Shown one piece after another: positions 21,266 through 31,004 of a DNA stretch of 64,000 bases. How positions within the stretch are numbered: the first letter of the stretch is position 1; each line of letters opens with the position of its first letter. A program made the position numbers and the translations under genes. The stretch covers positions 1-64,000 of the forward strand of contig NW_020825471.1 in the NCBI RefSeq assembly GCF_003286085.1, in the 5' to 3' direction. The notes under the pieces were generated by a model that did no database searches, had not been told where the DNA came from, and saw nothing but the letters and a program-made list of their open reading frames with translations. The stretch is from Drosophila persimilis (lineage: Eukaryota > Arthropoda > Insecta > Diptera > Drosophilidae).

Positions 21266-21838
21266 CCTAGATCTCAGAGACTATAAAAGCTAGAGCAACC
21301 AAATTTGGTATTCACACTCCTAATATATCGGACCGAGACGAGTTTGTTTCAAAATTTCGCCACACCCCCTTCCGCCCCCGCAAAGGATGCAAATCTGGGG
21401 ATATTCATAAATCTCAGAGACTATTAAGGCTAGAGTAGCCAAATTTAGTATCCGCACTCCTGTTAGATCTCACTATAAATCGTATATCTCAGAATTTCGC
21501 CCCACCCCCTTCCGCCCACACAAAGGACGAAAATCTTTCGCATCGACAATATTGCAGATTGGAGAGAACTAAAAACGCAGAATCATAGAGAATGACCATA
21601 TCTATCAGATTGCTGCATCTGGATCAGATCAGATCATTTTTATAGCCAAAAGCAAGAAATCAATTTGCAGTGGCTACGCAGCGCCCGACGTAACGCTCAG
21701 ACTGATTTTCTGTCTCTCTCGCACGCACTCTTTGTCGTGTCGTTTAATATTAGCGGCGTCTGCCGGAGGAGAGCCATACTGACTAAGTATCGGGTATAAA
21801 TGTAGGGTGCGGTATCCGCGGCAACTCAACGTTCCCCC
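21266..21838 (+). mobile_element. DINE-1/Helentron-like fragment 2
   Basis: It matches the right half of the element at 14248-15350 (from about 14781 to its end) with scattered differences and includes AGTATCGGGTATA and AACGTTCCCCCT. The left half, with the 5' subterminal repeat and GTCY core, is missing. The terminal hairpin is degenerate in this copy. Confidence 0.65.
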
Positions 21839-21839
21839 T

Positions 21840-22159
21840 TACGTCCCTTATCCTTACTACTTGGTGGCGCCACCCATCGGTGATAATGTGAACTAACTTC
21901 GATCTCAATCCTCCTTCTCAACCATGTAAAATCCTCTCAAATCGATCCTTCGCTCATTTATATTCTCTCTTCTCCCTCTTACTGTCAATGAACCTGGTTT
22001 TACGATTGGTCCCGTGTTGCGATGAATCTAATGTGATAGTTTAGAGGTATTTTTTAAGTGTTTCCTGAAAAACGGTTTCGATGCCCTTGAACCTTTCTAC
22101 TTTCTCTATAATTTATATTCCTCCTTTGTGTACCTAACACTGTTCCATAGCAAAGTGCC
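21840..22159 (+). other. Non-repetitive upstream region of the acidic ORF
   Basis: About 320 bases match nothing else in the window. They are T/C-rich with no recognisable element structure and may hold the regulatory region of the gene that follows. Confidence 0.35.
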
Positions 22160-22166
22160 TATATAA
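22160..22166 (+). promoter_or_regulatory. TATA box upstream of the acidic ORF
   Basis: TATATAA, 53 bases before the ATG, in a short AT-rich leader with CAACGATGG at the start codon. Spacing would put transcription start near 22190. No initiator match is convincing. Confidence 0.5.
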
Positions 22167-22218
22167 CAACTACTCACAGCTAACAGCTAGTAAATAAACT
22201 ATTAATCTTTCAACAACG

Positions 22219-22572
22219 ATGGATGACCTCGAAATCATTTTTATCGATTCCCAACCGGAATCAACCATAAATCTGGACTCTCAGCCGAGCTCCGTAGACC
22301 TGTCCTTGATTTTTGGGATTAAGATCCAAACCTATCTCGAGAGCAACTTCACCTGTTTAAGTGACATTAAATGGGATGATGACGACGATGACCCAAGGAA
22401 TGCAACGCCTAATAATGATTATCCATCATACATTTTCCCGGATGATGACAACATTTTCGATTTAGTAGATAATCAGGATGATGATAAAAGATCTCGACTC
22501 CAGGAACTACTTCGGGACGAAGATGATGATGACTTAATTGCTGCGGTAAAATTAGCTGAGGCGAAATTTTAA
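22219..22572 (+). CDS. Small acidic protein, 117 aa, unknown; possible host gene
   Basis: An uninterrupted ATG-to-stop frame with 32 Asp/Glu against 9 Lys/Arg, including runs of six, three and four Asp. There is no signal peptide, membrane helix or cysteine pattern. Near the N-terminus EIIFIDS resembles a SUMO-interacting hydrophobic strand. The C-terminus DDDDLIAAVKLAEAKF resembles a ubiquitin-interacting motif (acidic run, Leu, Ala at +3) but with Ala where Ser is usual. Both are pattern matches only. A TATA box lies upstream and AATAAA downstream, and the frame resembles no transposon protein I know. It sits between dead elements, so it may be a host gene, a retrogene or part of an unrecognised element. 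Confidence 0.5.
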   Translation: MDDLEIIFIDSQPESTINLDSQPSSVDLSLIFGIKIQTYLESNFTCLSDIKWDDDDDDPRNATPNNDYPSYIFPDDDNIFDLVDNQDDDKRSRLQELLRDEDDDDLIAAVKLAEAKF

Positions 22573-22645
22573 TAATCCGAATACATATTTATATAATAAG
22601 AATATTTTATGAATTTTTCTAAAAATAATATATACATATGTATAT

Positions 22646-22651
22646 AATAAA
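22646..22651 (+). terminator. Poly(A) signal of the acidic ORF
   Basis: AATAAA, 73 bases after the stop codon, in an AT-rich 3' region that ends at the Copia LTR at 22670. Confidence 0.45.
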
Positions 22652-22669
22652 TATAAAACATTTAAACAC

Positions 22670-22913
22670 TATTGGTAGACTGGCTATGACAATTAGTAAA
22701 CGGAAGACAGTACCAAGTTATGTTTTTCTTTAAAGATTATTTATGTATTTCTTGATTACTTTTTGCTGCAACACCGGTCCACACACTTGAGATTACAAAA
22801 GAAGAGAGTCGACACTTCAAGTGTGAACAGACTAACTCATAATAATAATACCTAACATATCGATAATATTATTTAATGTTATTATTTGAATGTGGGAATA
22901 GGCGTATTCCAAC
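22670..22913 (-). repeat. Copia A 3' LTR
   Basis: On the minus strand TGTTGGAATACGCC...GTCTACCAATA, 244 bp, preceded by the polypurine tract GAGGGGGGCG. It differs from the 5' LTR by a few bases, including AGAGAGTC against AGAGAGAGAGTC. Confidence 0.85.
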
Positions 22914-23251
22914 ACGCCCCCCTCAAAAATAACATTAATTATCAAAATCATAAAAATAAAAAATATAAAAAAAAGTTTTCATCATTAAATCAAAAAGGTA
23001 ACATTCAATTGTTATTCTAATGTGGTTGGTGTGCATTCTGGGAAGTGTTATGTGATCTAGCATTTGCTCTAAGGATACGGGGAAAACCCAGAAAAACCCG
23101 ATCAGATCACTTTAAAATTAGATTAACATAAAATTAAATTACTTTCACAATTCATTGGTTCTTTTGGTTCAAATCAAAAAAAAATTAAATATGAATTAAA
23201 GTAATAAATTCGGTAATAAAGCTTCATGTTCATGTTTTCATTAAATTGGAA
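22914..23251 (-). other. Copia A 3' untranslated region
   Basis: About 340 non-coding, AT-rich bases between the RNase H stop and the 3' LTR, ending with the polypurine tract. The same sequence appears at 34280-34586 and 36397-36703. Confidence 0.8.
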
Positions 23252-24551
23252 TCATTCTTCTTGTAGTAGTCCTAATTTGTTCCGCAGTTCCGCAAATCTT
23301 CCAGCAGGTAGTGGCTTCGTGAAGATGTCAGCAAGTTGGTTGTCTGTATTAATATACTCAAGAGAAATCTCATTAGTTTCTATCTGTTCTCTTGAAAAAT
23401 GATATTTTATATCAATATGCTTTGCTCTTTTATGACATGAGGGATTATTTGCAATGCTAATACAGCCTTGGTTGTCTTCATAAATTTTAATGGGTCTGTC
23501 GAGTTTAAGATTAATACTATTTAGAAGAGACTTTAGCCATAAAACTTCTCTTACAGCTTCAAATAGGGCCATATATTCAGCTTCAGTTGATGAAGCTGCC
23601 ACTGAATTCTGTCTTTTTGTATTCCAACAAATTAAATTGGAATCGAACATTTTAAACAAATAACCCGTTGTACTTTTTCTATCAATCTCATTACTACCCC
23701 AATCGGAGTCTACATAGCCAACTAATGTATTTTCAAATGATGTATTCTTTTTAAATATAAGCTTCATATCAATAGTTCCCTTTAAATATCTAATAACCCT
23801 TTTTAAACATTGCCATAACTCAGCATTGTTCTTGCTACTATATCTACTCAAGATATTTACAGCGGTAGCTAAATCTGGTCGTGTACATTATGTACATTAA
23901 ACAGCCAATAAGGTTACGACATGGAGCATTGCAGTCTTCATCTGAGTTAAGTAACTCATAATTTAGTTTATTTAGTAATGGAGTACTGACTGAATTGCAA
24001 CTATCCATGTTAAATTTATTTAAAATTCTTTTTACATATGCAGCTTGACTCAAATATATTTTGTCTTCAAACATTTCTACTCTGATACCGATAAAATGTT
24101 TTATCTCATTTAAGTCAGTCATTCTAAATCTTTCGCTTAAATAATTTTTGAAATTATTCATTCTATCCATATCCCTTGTCGCTATTACTACATCATCAAC
24201 ATATAATAATACATATATGTTTTTCTTTATGTCACCTCTATCAAGAATATATATGCAACGATCCACGGGAGAGTTTACAAAATCGAATTCTTTCAATGCT
24301 TGCTCAAATACTTGAAACCAGCATCTAGCTGCTTGTTTGAGCCCATAAATGGCTTTGTTCAGTTTGCATACATGCCCAGCACCGCATAATACGCCCTGAG
24401 GAGGCCGCATATATATCTCCTCACTTAATGTACCATTGAGGAAAGCTGTTTTAACATCCATCTGATGGACTTTCAAATTAAACTGGACTGCCAATGATAG
24501 TACGAACCTAAAACTGGCAATTCTAGCAACGGGAGCAAATGTTTCTTCATA
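23252..24551 (-). pseudogene. Copia A pol 3' part: reverse transcriptase and RNase H
   Basis: Two frames. The first, 24494-23844, has VHQMDVKTAFLNGTL, the LLYVDDVVIA catalytic box and IKHFIGIRVEMF. The second, 23851-23252, has VGYVDSDWGSNEIDRKSTTGY, AASSTEAEYMALFEAV, YEDNQGCISIANNP and the typical end ADIFTKPL. A 5-base deletion near 23888, seen against Copia C, causes the shift between them. The region continues on the far side of the BEL element at 31000. Confidence 0.9.
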
Positions 24552-24556
24552 GTCTA

Positions 24557-25031
24557 TGTTCGGGCGAAGCCCGAGTGTAAATTTTATACCATTGTTTTAT
24601 TGCCTATCAATTCACTTTCTTTTCTATTTTGGTCATTATACTAAACTAACGTAACGTAAGCGTAGCTTTATCTATGCTCGCTCAGCAACATGCTCTCATT
24701 TAATCATCTATTCTTATCTATGCTCGCTCTTGTTATCTTTTCTTTCCTATGCCGTCGCTAAGCCGTCAGCAGCTGCGCCTGCTCTAGCAGTTACCGCTTG
24801 ATATAGTTGGAGAACAGACCCTTTTGTCCCCAATCTATTACTTTGGCTCGAGATCGGCTCGCTTGCCTCATCCAAGTGTGTCACTCTAATACTATTGTAA
24901 AAGGCTCTGGCATCTTCGGCCACCCTCAACACACAAAATACCTATAATAAAATTTATAACGTTTTCGGAAATTAATAATTTGTGAAATTATTGAACAATC
25001 ATAGTCAGCGAAAAAGCTCGTTGTCTCAACA
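24557..25031 (+). repeat. BEL element 2, 5' LTR
   Basis: 475 bp, starting TGTTCGGGCGAAGCCCGAG and ending GTCTCAACA. Its first bases hold a perfect hairpin, TCGGGC-GAA-GCCCGA (24560-24574). The primer-binding site TTGGTGACCCCGACGTGATC follows at about 25033. Confidence 0.92.
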
Positions 25032-25032
25032 T

Positions 25033-25052
25033 TTGGTGACCCCGACGTGATC
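25033..25052 (+). other. BEL element 2 primer-binding site
   Basis: TTGGTGACCCCGACGTGATC begins one base after the LTR and is shared with BEL element 1. Confidence 0.8.
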
Positions 25053-25288
25053 GTCAGTAACAATTTGGAAATAAACAATTATAAACAATGAAAATTATCC
25101 GCTAAACATAACTGTTCGAACGCGAAGCGGTTAGTTCCCATTTCGTCGCGCGCTTGCTTACAAGCACTAATACAGCTACGTGCATTAGCGGCTTCGGGTT
25201 CGCTGCACTTGCGCTTGCATACCAAAAAAAATCAAACGGTTGGTTCTTCGATTCTTCTTTGTGCTTTGCTCGCTGCTGCCTGTCGAAA

Positions 25289-28200
25289 ATGGATGAGTCT
25301 AATGACGTGCCGGAAAACAGGGTGTCTTTTTACAAACTAAAGGCACTCTCAATATACAACAAAGCCGTTTCACTTCGAGAGACGATATTGAATGATGAAA
25401 ACAACCCAATCAGTGAAGATGCGCTAAGTGTTCATTTAAAATTCTTGGAAAAAATATCCGACTCATTTAATGTTACTCATTCTAATTTAGAAGAGCTTGA
25501 TGTAAGCGAAATTGGCAGCGACTTAAGCAACAATTTTGAGGATTTGGCGATGGAAATCGAAGTTCGTATTCGCTCAGCACTCCGCAGGACTACCCAGAAC
25601 ATGCCGCATCACTCAACGATACGACCCGAGCTCAACGTTACTGCCTCCGGAAATGTACGGTCACGATATCATATTCCTGACATTAAACTTCCCACTTTCC
25701 GTGGAGGTTATACTGAGTGGGCAGACTTTTACTCGATGTTTAGCACAGTAATAGATCAGGAGCCCTTTCTATCAAAGATTGAGAAGTTCCAGCACCTGCG
25801 CTCATGTTTGGATGGACCTGCCCTGGAGGCTGTTCGCTCTTTGGAAGTATTGGAGAGCAATTATGATATTGCATTGGACATTTTAAACAATCGTTTCAAT
25901 AATAAACGTTTAATCTTTCAGGCACACGTCGCTGAGATTCTGAGGCATGAGAAGGTTGAAGATGGGTCAACTACAAAGCTACGTACTTTATCGGACAAGC
26001 TTCATTCTCACATGAGAGCGCTTAGATCGATGGGTACCATGGAGGAAATAGCTGGATGCATCATCGTTCACTCCACATACAAGTATCTCGACTCTGATAC
26101 CAGGACCAAATGGGAGGAGCTGTCGCCCCCTAACGTCATACCAACATGGGACCATTTTTCGGCTTTTTTGGAGAGGAGATGTCAAGCCATGGAGACCATG
26201 GATCAAGCTATGTTGATTCAAATCCATAGCAGTCAGGTTGGAAAACATAAACGAATCACTCATTCAAAACACAGTCTTGTTGCTACAAATACAATCGTAT
26301 TGGAATGCGTGTTCTGTGATAATAAAGGGCATAACATTTACAGCTGCACTCGCTTTGGAAACCTTTCGCCATCTTTGCGTCTTAGAGAGGCAAGGAAGCT
26401 TAGAGTTTGCTTCAACTGTTTGAAGAAGGGACATCGGAATACCTCCTGCAGTTCAGGCTCTTGTCGCACATGCGGTGAAAAGCGTCATACCCTTTTACAT
26501 ATCAACAATCCGCTGCCTACGTCAGTTAACACGGAACCTGCAAACGCTACTACGTCTCCTATTCAGACAGACTTATGCCCAGGCCCCAATCTTTCAAGTT
26601 CTCTTGTTGCCGCTTCATCACCATGCTCGCCTCCTGCTCAGAATCTTAGCTCAGACGTAGTGCTTCTAGCCACGACAGTCATTATGATAAAGAGTCGAGT
26701 TGGTGATCTTCTTCCTTGTCGGGCTCTTCTGGATTCAGGCTCTCAGATTAATTTAATAACCTCTCGCTTTGCTCAGAGGCTTCAGCTGAAACGAGCCAAA
26801 GGGTCGGTATCAGTATCGGGTATCGGCGCTGATTCTGCATTTCACACGGAAGGTTCAGTTAATTTGGTCATTCAATCCAGGACTTCCGATTACTTCACGA
26901 GTCTCACAGCTCTCGTTGCTCCACGTATTACAGGAAACCAGCCTGCTTCTTCATTTGATGTATCCAAATGGGAAATGCCATCCAATATCAGCCTTGCTGA
27001 CCCACACCTTAACAAATCTCAGCGCATCGATGTACTTATTGGAGCCAGCTTATTTTACGACATTTTATGCGTTGGACAGATCAAATTGGAGAGGGGACTT
27101 CCTATAATACAAAAAACCCGTCTCGGCTGGGTTGTCACAGGTGGAGGTCAGTACTCCCGCAGCTCAGTGCTCCTAGCTGCCTCTAGTTCGACGGAATTGA
27201 GTCAAACGCCTACCGTTGGTTTGGATGAGCTAGTGCGAAGGTTCTGGGAAGTGGAAAACTGCCACGGTCCCGCTACAGAAGCAACAAAGGAGGAAATTGC
27301 TTGCGAGGAACATTTCAAAAAACATTGCGGTCGGCTTCCAAGTGGCGAATATTGCGTTCAATTGCCTTTAAAGCTGAATGACAGTCTTCTTGGAGATTCT
27401 TATCAACAAGCCTATCGCAGATTTCTCAATCTAGAGCGCAAGTTGGTTCGCAAACCGCTTCTCAAGGCCCAATACGCCGCATTTATAAAGGAATACGTCG
27501 ATTTGAATCACATGTCCCCTGTCAAAAGTGACGCACTTAAACAATGCAAATTTTTTCTTCCTCATCACTGCGTCTTAAGAGAAGACAAAACCACCACAAA
27601 ACTCCGAGTAGTTTTCGACGGATCCGCTTGTACATCTACAGGATATTCCCTCAACGATATATTGATGTCAGGCCCAACAATTCAGCCAAAGTTAGTTACG
27701 ACTCTTCTTCGATTTCGTACCTTTCGTATAGCATTGACTGGTGACATTTGTAAAATGTATAGATGCGTCCGTGTCTCGCCCCAAGATAGTTTTCTGCAGT
27801 GCATACTGTGGCGTGACTCACCCCTCGAGGAGCTAAGGACATTCAAGCTGGATACCGTGACCTATGGAACGAAACCAGCAGCATTTCTGGCCGTCCGTTC
27901 TATGCACCAACTAGCGGCAGACGAGAGTTCGTCATATCCAATTGGCTCTGAAGTTGTGCTGCGGGACTTTTACGTGGATGATTTGCTAACGGGGGGAGAT
28001 ACTACAAATGAGGTGCTGGAAATAATTCGCCAGGTGTCAGGACTATTAGCCAAAGGAAATTTCAAGATCAGAAAATGGTGTTCCAACGATACATATGTAC
28101 TCGATCAAACACCCCATGAAGATAGGGAAACATTTGTTAAATTTACTGATGGCAGCGATGTAACCAAGACGCTAGGTTTAGCATGGAATCCCACTTCGGA

Positions 28201-30547
28201 TGAGCTATTATTTTCATTCTGTCCCAATCAAGTCCCTTCGAAACCAACTAAGCGAGTTGTATTGTCAACTATTGCACGATTTTATGATCCACTCGGACTT
28301 ATAGGGCCAGTTATTACTAAAGCAAAAATATTTCTACAGCAGCTGTGGAAAGAAAAGCTTCATTGGGATGAAAGTCTGCCAGTCTCCTTACGCACAACTT
28401 GGATCAACTTTATTCAGCAGTTTGACTCTATGCAACAAATTTCTTTCCCGCGCCTATCTTTCCTTCGAAGCAGCAACCTTGAAATGCATGGATTTTGTGA
28501 TGCCAGCATGAGTGCTTATGGAGGTTGCATCTACGCTGTTTCGCAAGGCGACAATGGAGTCAAGGCAAATCTTCTATCTTCCAGATCTCGTGTAGCGCCA
28601 CTGAAGACTATCACAATACCCAAGTTGGAATTATGTGGTGCAGCGCTACTCGCTCAGCTTATGCATGAAGTGTCTTTGATGAACTTCAAGTGCTCTTATT
28701 ATTGCTGGTGTGACTCCACAGTCGTTTTGGCTTGGATCAAGAATCAACCATCCAACTTCAATGTATTTGTCGCTAATAGACTTTCTGTTATTCAGGAACT
28801 CACATCTGGAATGTCTTGGCTGCACGTGCCAACTGATCTAAACCCTGCCGATATGCTTTCTCGAGGATCATTACCAGCTGAGCTCATCAATTCTCATCTT
28901 TGGAAGTATGGACCTACATACTTGACAGCCAGTAAGGATCAATGGCCAAGTACACCTGCTCTTCCAGAGCCGGTTTTGGAGGCACGAAAAACCATACTAA
29001 TTACAAACTGCGCGTCAAGATATTTGGTGGAAGAATCAAAGTTTGTAAATTCCTTCCCCAAAATGCAACGAATTTTTGCGTATGTATGCAAATTCATTCA
29101 TCGACGAAAGTCTGGAATAACTGTGGAGGACTTGCGTTTGGGAACCGAACTGCTTATTCGTCTTACTCAACAATCTCGTCTATCCACTGAAATAAGAGCC
29201 CTGGAAACGCGAAAGGACATCAAGGCTTCAAGCTCGATCGCTTCTCTTTCGCCATTTTTAGATGATTGCGGTTTGCTTCGAGTTGGAGGGCGTCTTAAAA
29301 ACTCTACCTTGGACTTTGAAGCACGGCATCCCATAATATTGCCCAAGAATCATTCCATCACTTCTGCTCTGATACGGCACTTACACGAAAAGCACCTTCA
29401 CGCTGGACCCCAGTCGCTATTAGCCATCATTCGTCAAACGTACTGGCCAATCGGTGGCCGAAAGACCGTAGCACACGTAATCCAAAAGTGTGTCAGATGC
29501 TTTAGAGTGAAGCCTCGAACTCTCGAGCAAATAATGGCAGATCTTCCGGTGGACAGAGTCAGCGAATCTCGTGCATTTTTAGTTACCGGCGTGGACTATT
29601 GCGGTCCGTTCCTGTATAAATCAGAAGTTCGAAACCGGCCCCCACTAAAGTGCTACATGAGCATTTTTATATGCTTCTCCACCAAGGCGGTTCACATCGA
29701 GCTTGTGAAGGATCTTACAACATCTGCGTTCCTCTCTGCTCTTCGCCGTTTCATTTGCACCCGTGGAAGACCGATTCGTATTTGGTCAGATAATGCCACA
29801 AATTTTGTTGGAGCGCGGAACGAACTGGCGGAACTTAAGTCGCTATTCCTAAGCGACAGTCATCAAGAAGCCGTGCATCAAGCTTGTCTCAACGATTGCA
29901 TCGATTGGCGTTTCATTCCTCCTAGATCGCCACATTTTGGAGGATTGTGGGAGGCGTCAGTCAAGCTTGCTAAGCATCATCTTCGACGTGCCCTCGGATC
30001 CTCGCTTCTTGGATTTGATGAGCTGCGCACTCTCGCGTGCAATATCTGTGCAATCATTAATTCAAGGCCATTGTTTCCTCTTTCAGAGAACCCTGCAGAT
30101 CTCGATGTACTCACGCCCAGCCATTTTCTAGTTGGCGCCCCTATCACAACCTTCTTGGAGCCTGACTTGGTTCATTTAAACGTCGATCGCTTGGACCGTT
30201 GGCAGAAGGTCACACAGCTTCAGCAAATCTTTTGGTCTCGCTGGCGCCAATCGTATTTAACCAGTCTTCAAGAAAGAACGAAGTGGCGCACCCGGAATCC
30301 TGAGCTTCACGTCAATGATGTCGTTCTTGTTAAGGACGAGAACTTCCCTCCTCTGAAGTGGCCTCTAGCGAGAATCCTCGAGCTCATCCCAGGAGCTGAT
30401 GGCGTATCTCGAGTCGCCTTGATCAGGATGGCTACAGGTGTTAGCCGAAGAGCACTTGCAAAACTATGTCTATTGCCTCTACGAGATGAGGTGAAAGGCA
30501 TGGATCCTTCCACGGGGGGAGTATGTTCGGGCGAAGCCCGAGTGTAA
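25289..30547 (+). CDS. BEL/Pao gag-pol polyprotein, intact
   Basis: One frame of 1,752 residues from the first ATG (MDESNDVPEN); the frame is open further upstream but has no earlier ATG. In order: DUF1759 gag (about residues 125-290, FRGGYTEWADFYSMF); two zinc knuckles (338-425, CVFCDNKGHNIYSC and CFNCLKKGHRNTSC); aspartyl protease (about 480, LLDSGSQINLIT); RT with FYVDDLLTGG near 893; RNase H with FCDASMSAYGG near 1067; integrase with an HxxxH zinc site near 1364 and the catalytic triad in VDYCGPF, WSDNATNFVG and FGGLWEASVK (about 1434, 1499, 1547); and a DUF5641 tail. The last eight codons and the stop lie in the 3' LTR. There is no env. No lesion is visible, so activity is plausible. Confidence 0.92.
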   Translation: MDESNDVPENRVSFYKLKALSIYNKAVSLRETILNDENNPISEDALSVHLKFLEKISDSFNVTHSNLEELDVSEIGSDLSNNFEDLAMEIEVRIRSALRRTTQNMPHHSTIRPELNVTASGNVRSRYHIPDIKLPTFRGGYTEWADFYSMFSTVIDQEPFLSKIEKFQHLRSCLDGPALEAVRSLEVLESNYDIALDILNNRFNNKRLIFQAHVAEILRHEKVEDGSTTKLRTLSDKLHSHMRALRSMGTMEEIAGCIIVHSTYKYLDSDTRTKWEELSPPNVIPTWDHFSAFLERRCQAMETMDQAMLIQIHSSQVGKHKRITHSKHSLVATNTIVLECVFCDNKGHNIYSCTRFGNLSPSLRLREARKLRVCFNCLKKGHRNTSCSSGSCRTCGEKRHTLLHINNPLPTSVNTEPANATTSPIQTDLCPGPNLSSSLVAASSPCSPPAQNLSSDVVLLATTVIMIKSRVGDLLPCRALLDSGSQINLITSRFAQRLQLKRAKGSVSVSGIGADSAFHTEGSVNLVIQSRTSDYFTSLTALVAPRITGNQPASSFDVSKWEMPSNISLADPHLNKSQRIDVLIGASLFYDILCVGQIKLERGLPIIQKTRLGWVVTGGGQYSRSSVLLAASSSTELSQTPTVGLDELVRRFWEVENCHGPATEATKEEIACEEHFKKHCGRLPSGEYCVQLPLKLNDSLLGDSYQQAYRRFLNLERKLVRKPLLKAQYAAFIKEYVDLNHMSPVKSDALKQCKFFLPHHCVLREDKTTTKLRVVFDGSACTSTGYSLNDILMSGPTIQPKLVTTLLRFRTFRIALTGDICKMYRCVRVSPQDSFLQCILWRDSPLEELRTFKLDTVTYGTKPAAFLAVRSMHQLAADESSSYPIGSEVVLRDFYVDDLLTGGDTTNEVLEIIRQVSGLLAKGNFKIRKWCSNDTYVLDQTPHEDRETFVKFTDGSDVTKTLGLAWNPTSDELLFSFCPNQVPSKPTKRVVLSTIARFYDPLGLIGPVITKAKIFLQQLWKEKLHWDESLPVSLRTTWINFIQQFDSMQQISFPRLSFLRSSNLEMHGFCDASMSAYGGCIYAVSQGDNGVKANLLSSRSRVAPLKTITIPKLELCGAALLAQLMHEVSLMNFKCSYYCWCDSTVVLAWIKNQPSNFNVFVANRLSVIQELTSGMSWLHVPTDLNPADMLSRGSLPAELINSHLWKYGPTYLTASKDQWPSTPALPEPVLEARKTILITNCASRYLVEESKFVNSFPKMQRIFAYVCKFIHRRKSGITVEDLRLGTELLIRLTQQSRLSTEIRALETRKDIKASSSIASLSPFLDDCGLLRVGGRLKNSTLDFEARHPIILPKNHSITSALIRHLHEKHLHAGPQSLLAIIRQTYWPIGGRKTVAHVIQKCVRCFRVKPRTLEQIMADLPVDRVSESRAFLVTGVDYCGPFLYKSEVRNRPPLKCYMSIFICFSTKAVHIELVKDLTTSAFLSALRRFICTRGRPIRIWSDNATNFVGARNELAELKSLFLSDSHQEAVHQACLNDCIDWRFIPPRSPHFGGLWEASVKLAKHHLRRALGSSLLGFDELRTLACNICAIINSRPLFPLSENPADLDVLTPSHFLVGAPITTFLEPDLVHLNVDRLDRWQKVTQLQQIFWSRWRQSYLTSLQERTKWRTRNPELHVNDVVLVKDENFPPLKWPLARILELIPGADGVSRVALIRMATGVSRRALAKLCLLPLRDEVKGMDPSTGGVCSGEARV

Positions 30548-30999
30548 ATTTTATACCATTGTTTTATTGCCTATCAATTCACTTTCTTTTCTATTTTGGT
30601 CATTATACTAAACTAACGTAACGTAAGCGTAGCTTTATCTATGCTCGCTCAGCAACATGCTCTCATTTAATCATCTATTCTTATCTATGCTCGCTCTTGT
30701 TATCTTTTCTTTCCTATGCCGTCGCTAAGCCGTCAGCAGCTGCGCCTGCTCTAGCAGTTACCGCTTGATATAGTTGGAGAACAGACCCTTTTGTCCCCAA
30801 TCTATTACTTTGGCTCGAGATCGGCTCGCTTGCCTCATCCAAGTGTGTCACTCTAATACTATTGTAAAAGGCTCTGGCATCTTCGGCCACCCTCAACACA
30901 CAAAATACCTATAATAAAATTTATAACGTTTTCGGAAATTAATAATTTGTGAAATTATTGAACAATCATAGTCAGCGAAAAAAGCTCGTTGTCTCAACA
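30524..30999 (+). repeat. BEL element 2, 3' LTR
   Basis: 476 bp, matching the 5' LTR apart from one extra A in the run before AGCTCG. It contains the stop codon of gag-pol (30545-30547), which lies just after the hairpin at 30527-30541. Confidence 0.92.
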
Positions 31000-31004
31000 G
31001 TCTA

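Larger units (their letters stand above)
24557..30999 (+). mobile_element. BEL/Pao element 2, complete and probably recent
   Basis: A full-length plus-strand element of 6,443 bp with LTRs at 24557-25031 and 30524-30999, flanked by GTCTA at 24552-24556 and 31000-31004. It carries a tRNA primer-binding site, one uninterrupted gag-pol frame and a purine tract (GGGGGGAGTA) before the 3' LTR. By eye the LTRs differ by one base in an A run. All parts needed for transposition are visible. It interrupts the RT of Copia A. Confidence 0.92.

Noticed and set aside
24747-24932. 61-residue minus-strand frame in each BEL LTR (also 30714-30899)
   Set aside because: It is repeated because the LTR is repeated; no start context or domain supports a gene.
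25988-30513. Short frames on both strands inside the BEL element
   Set aside because: They overlap the intact gag-pol frame and show no separate features.
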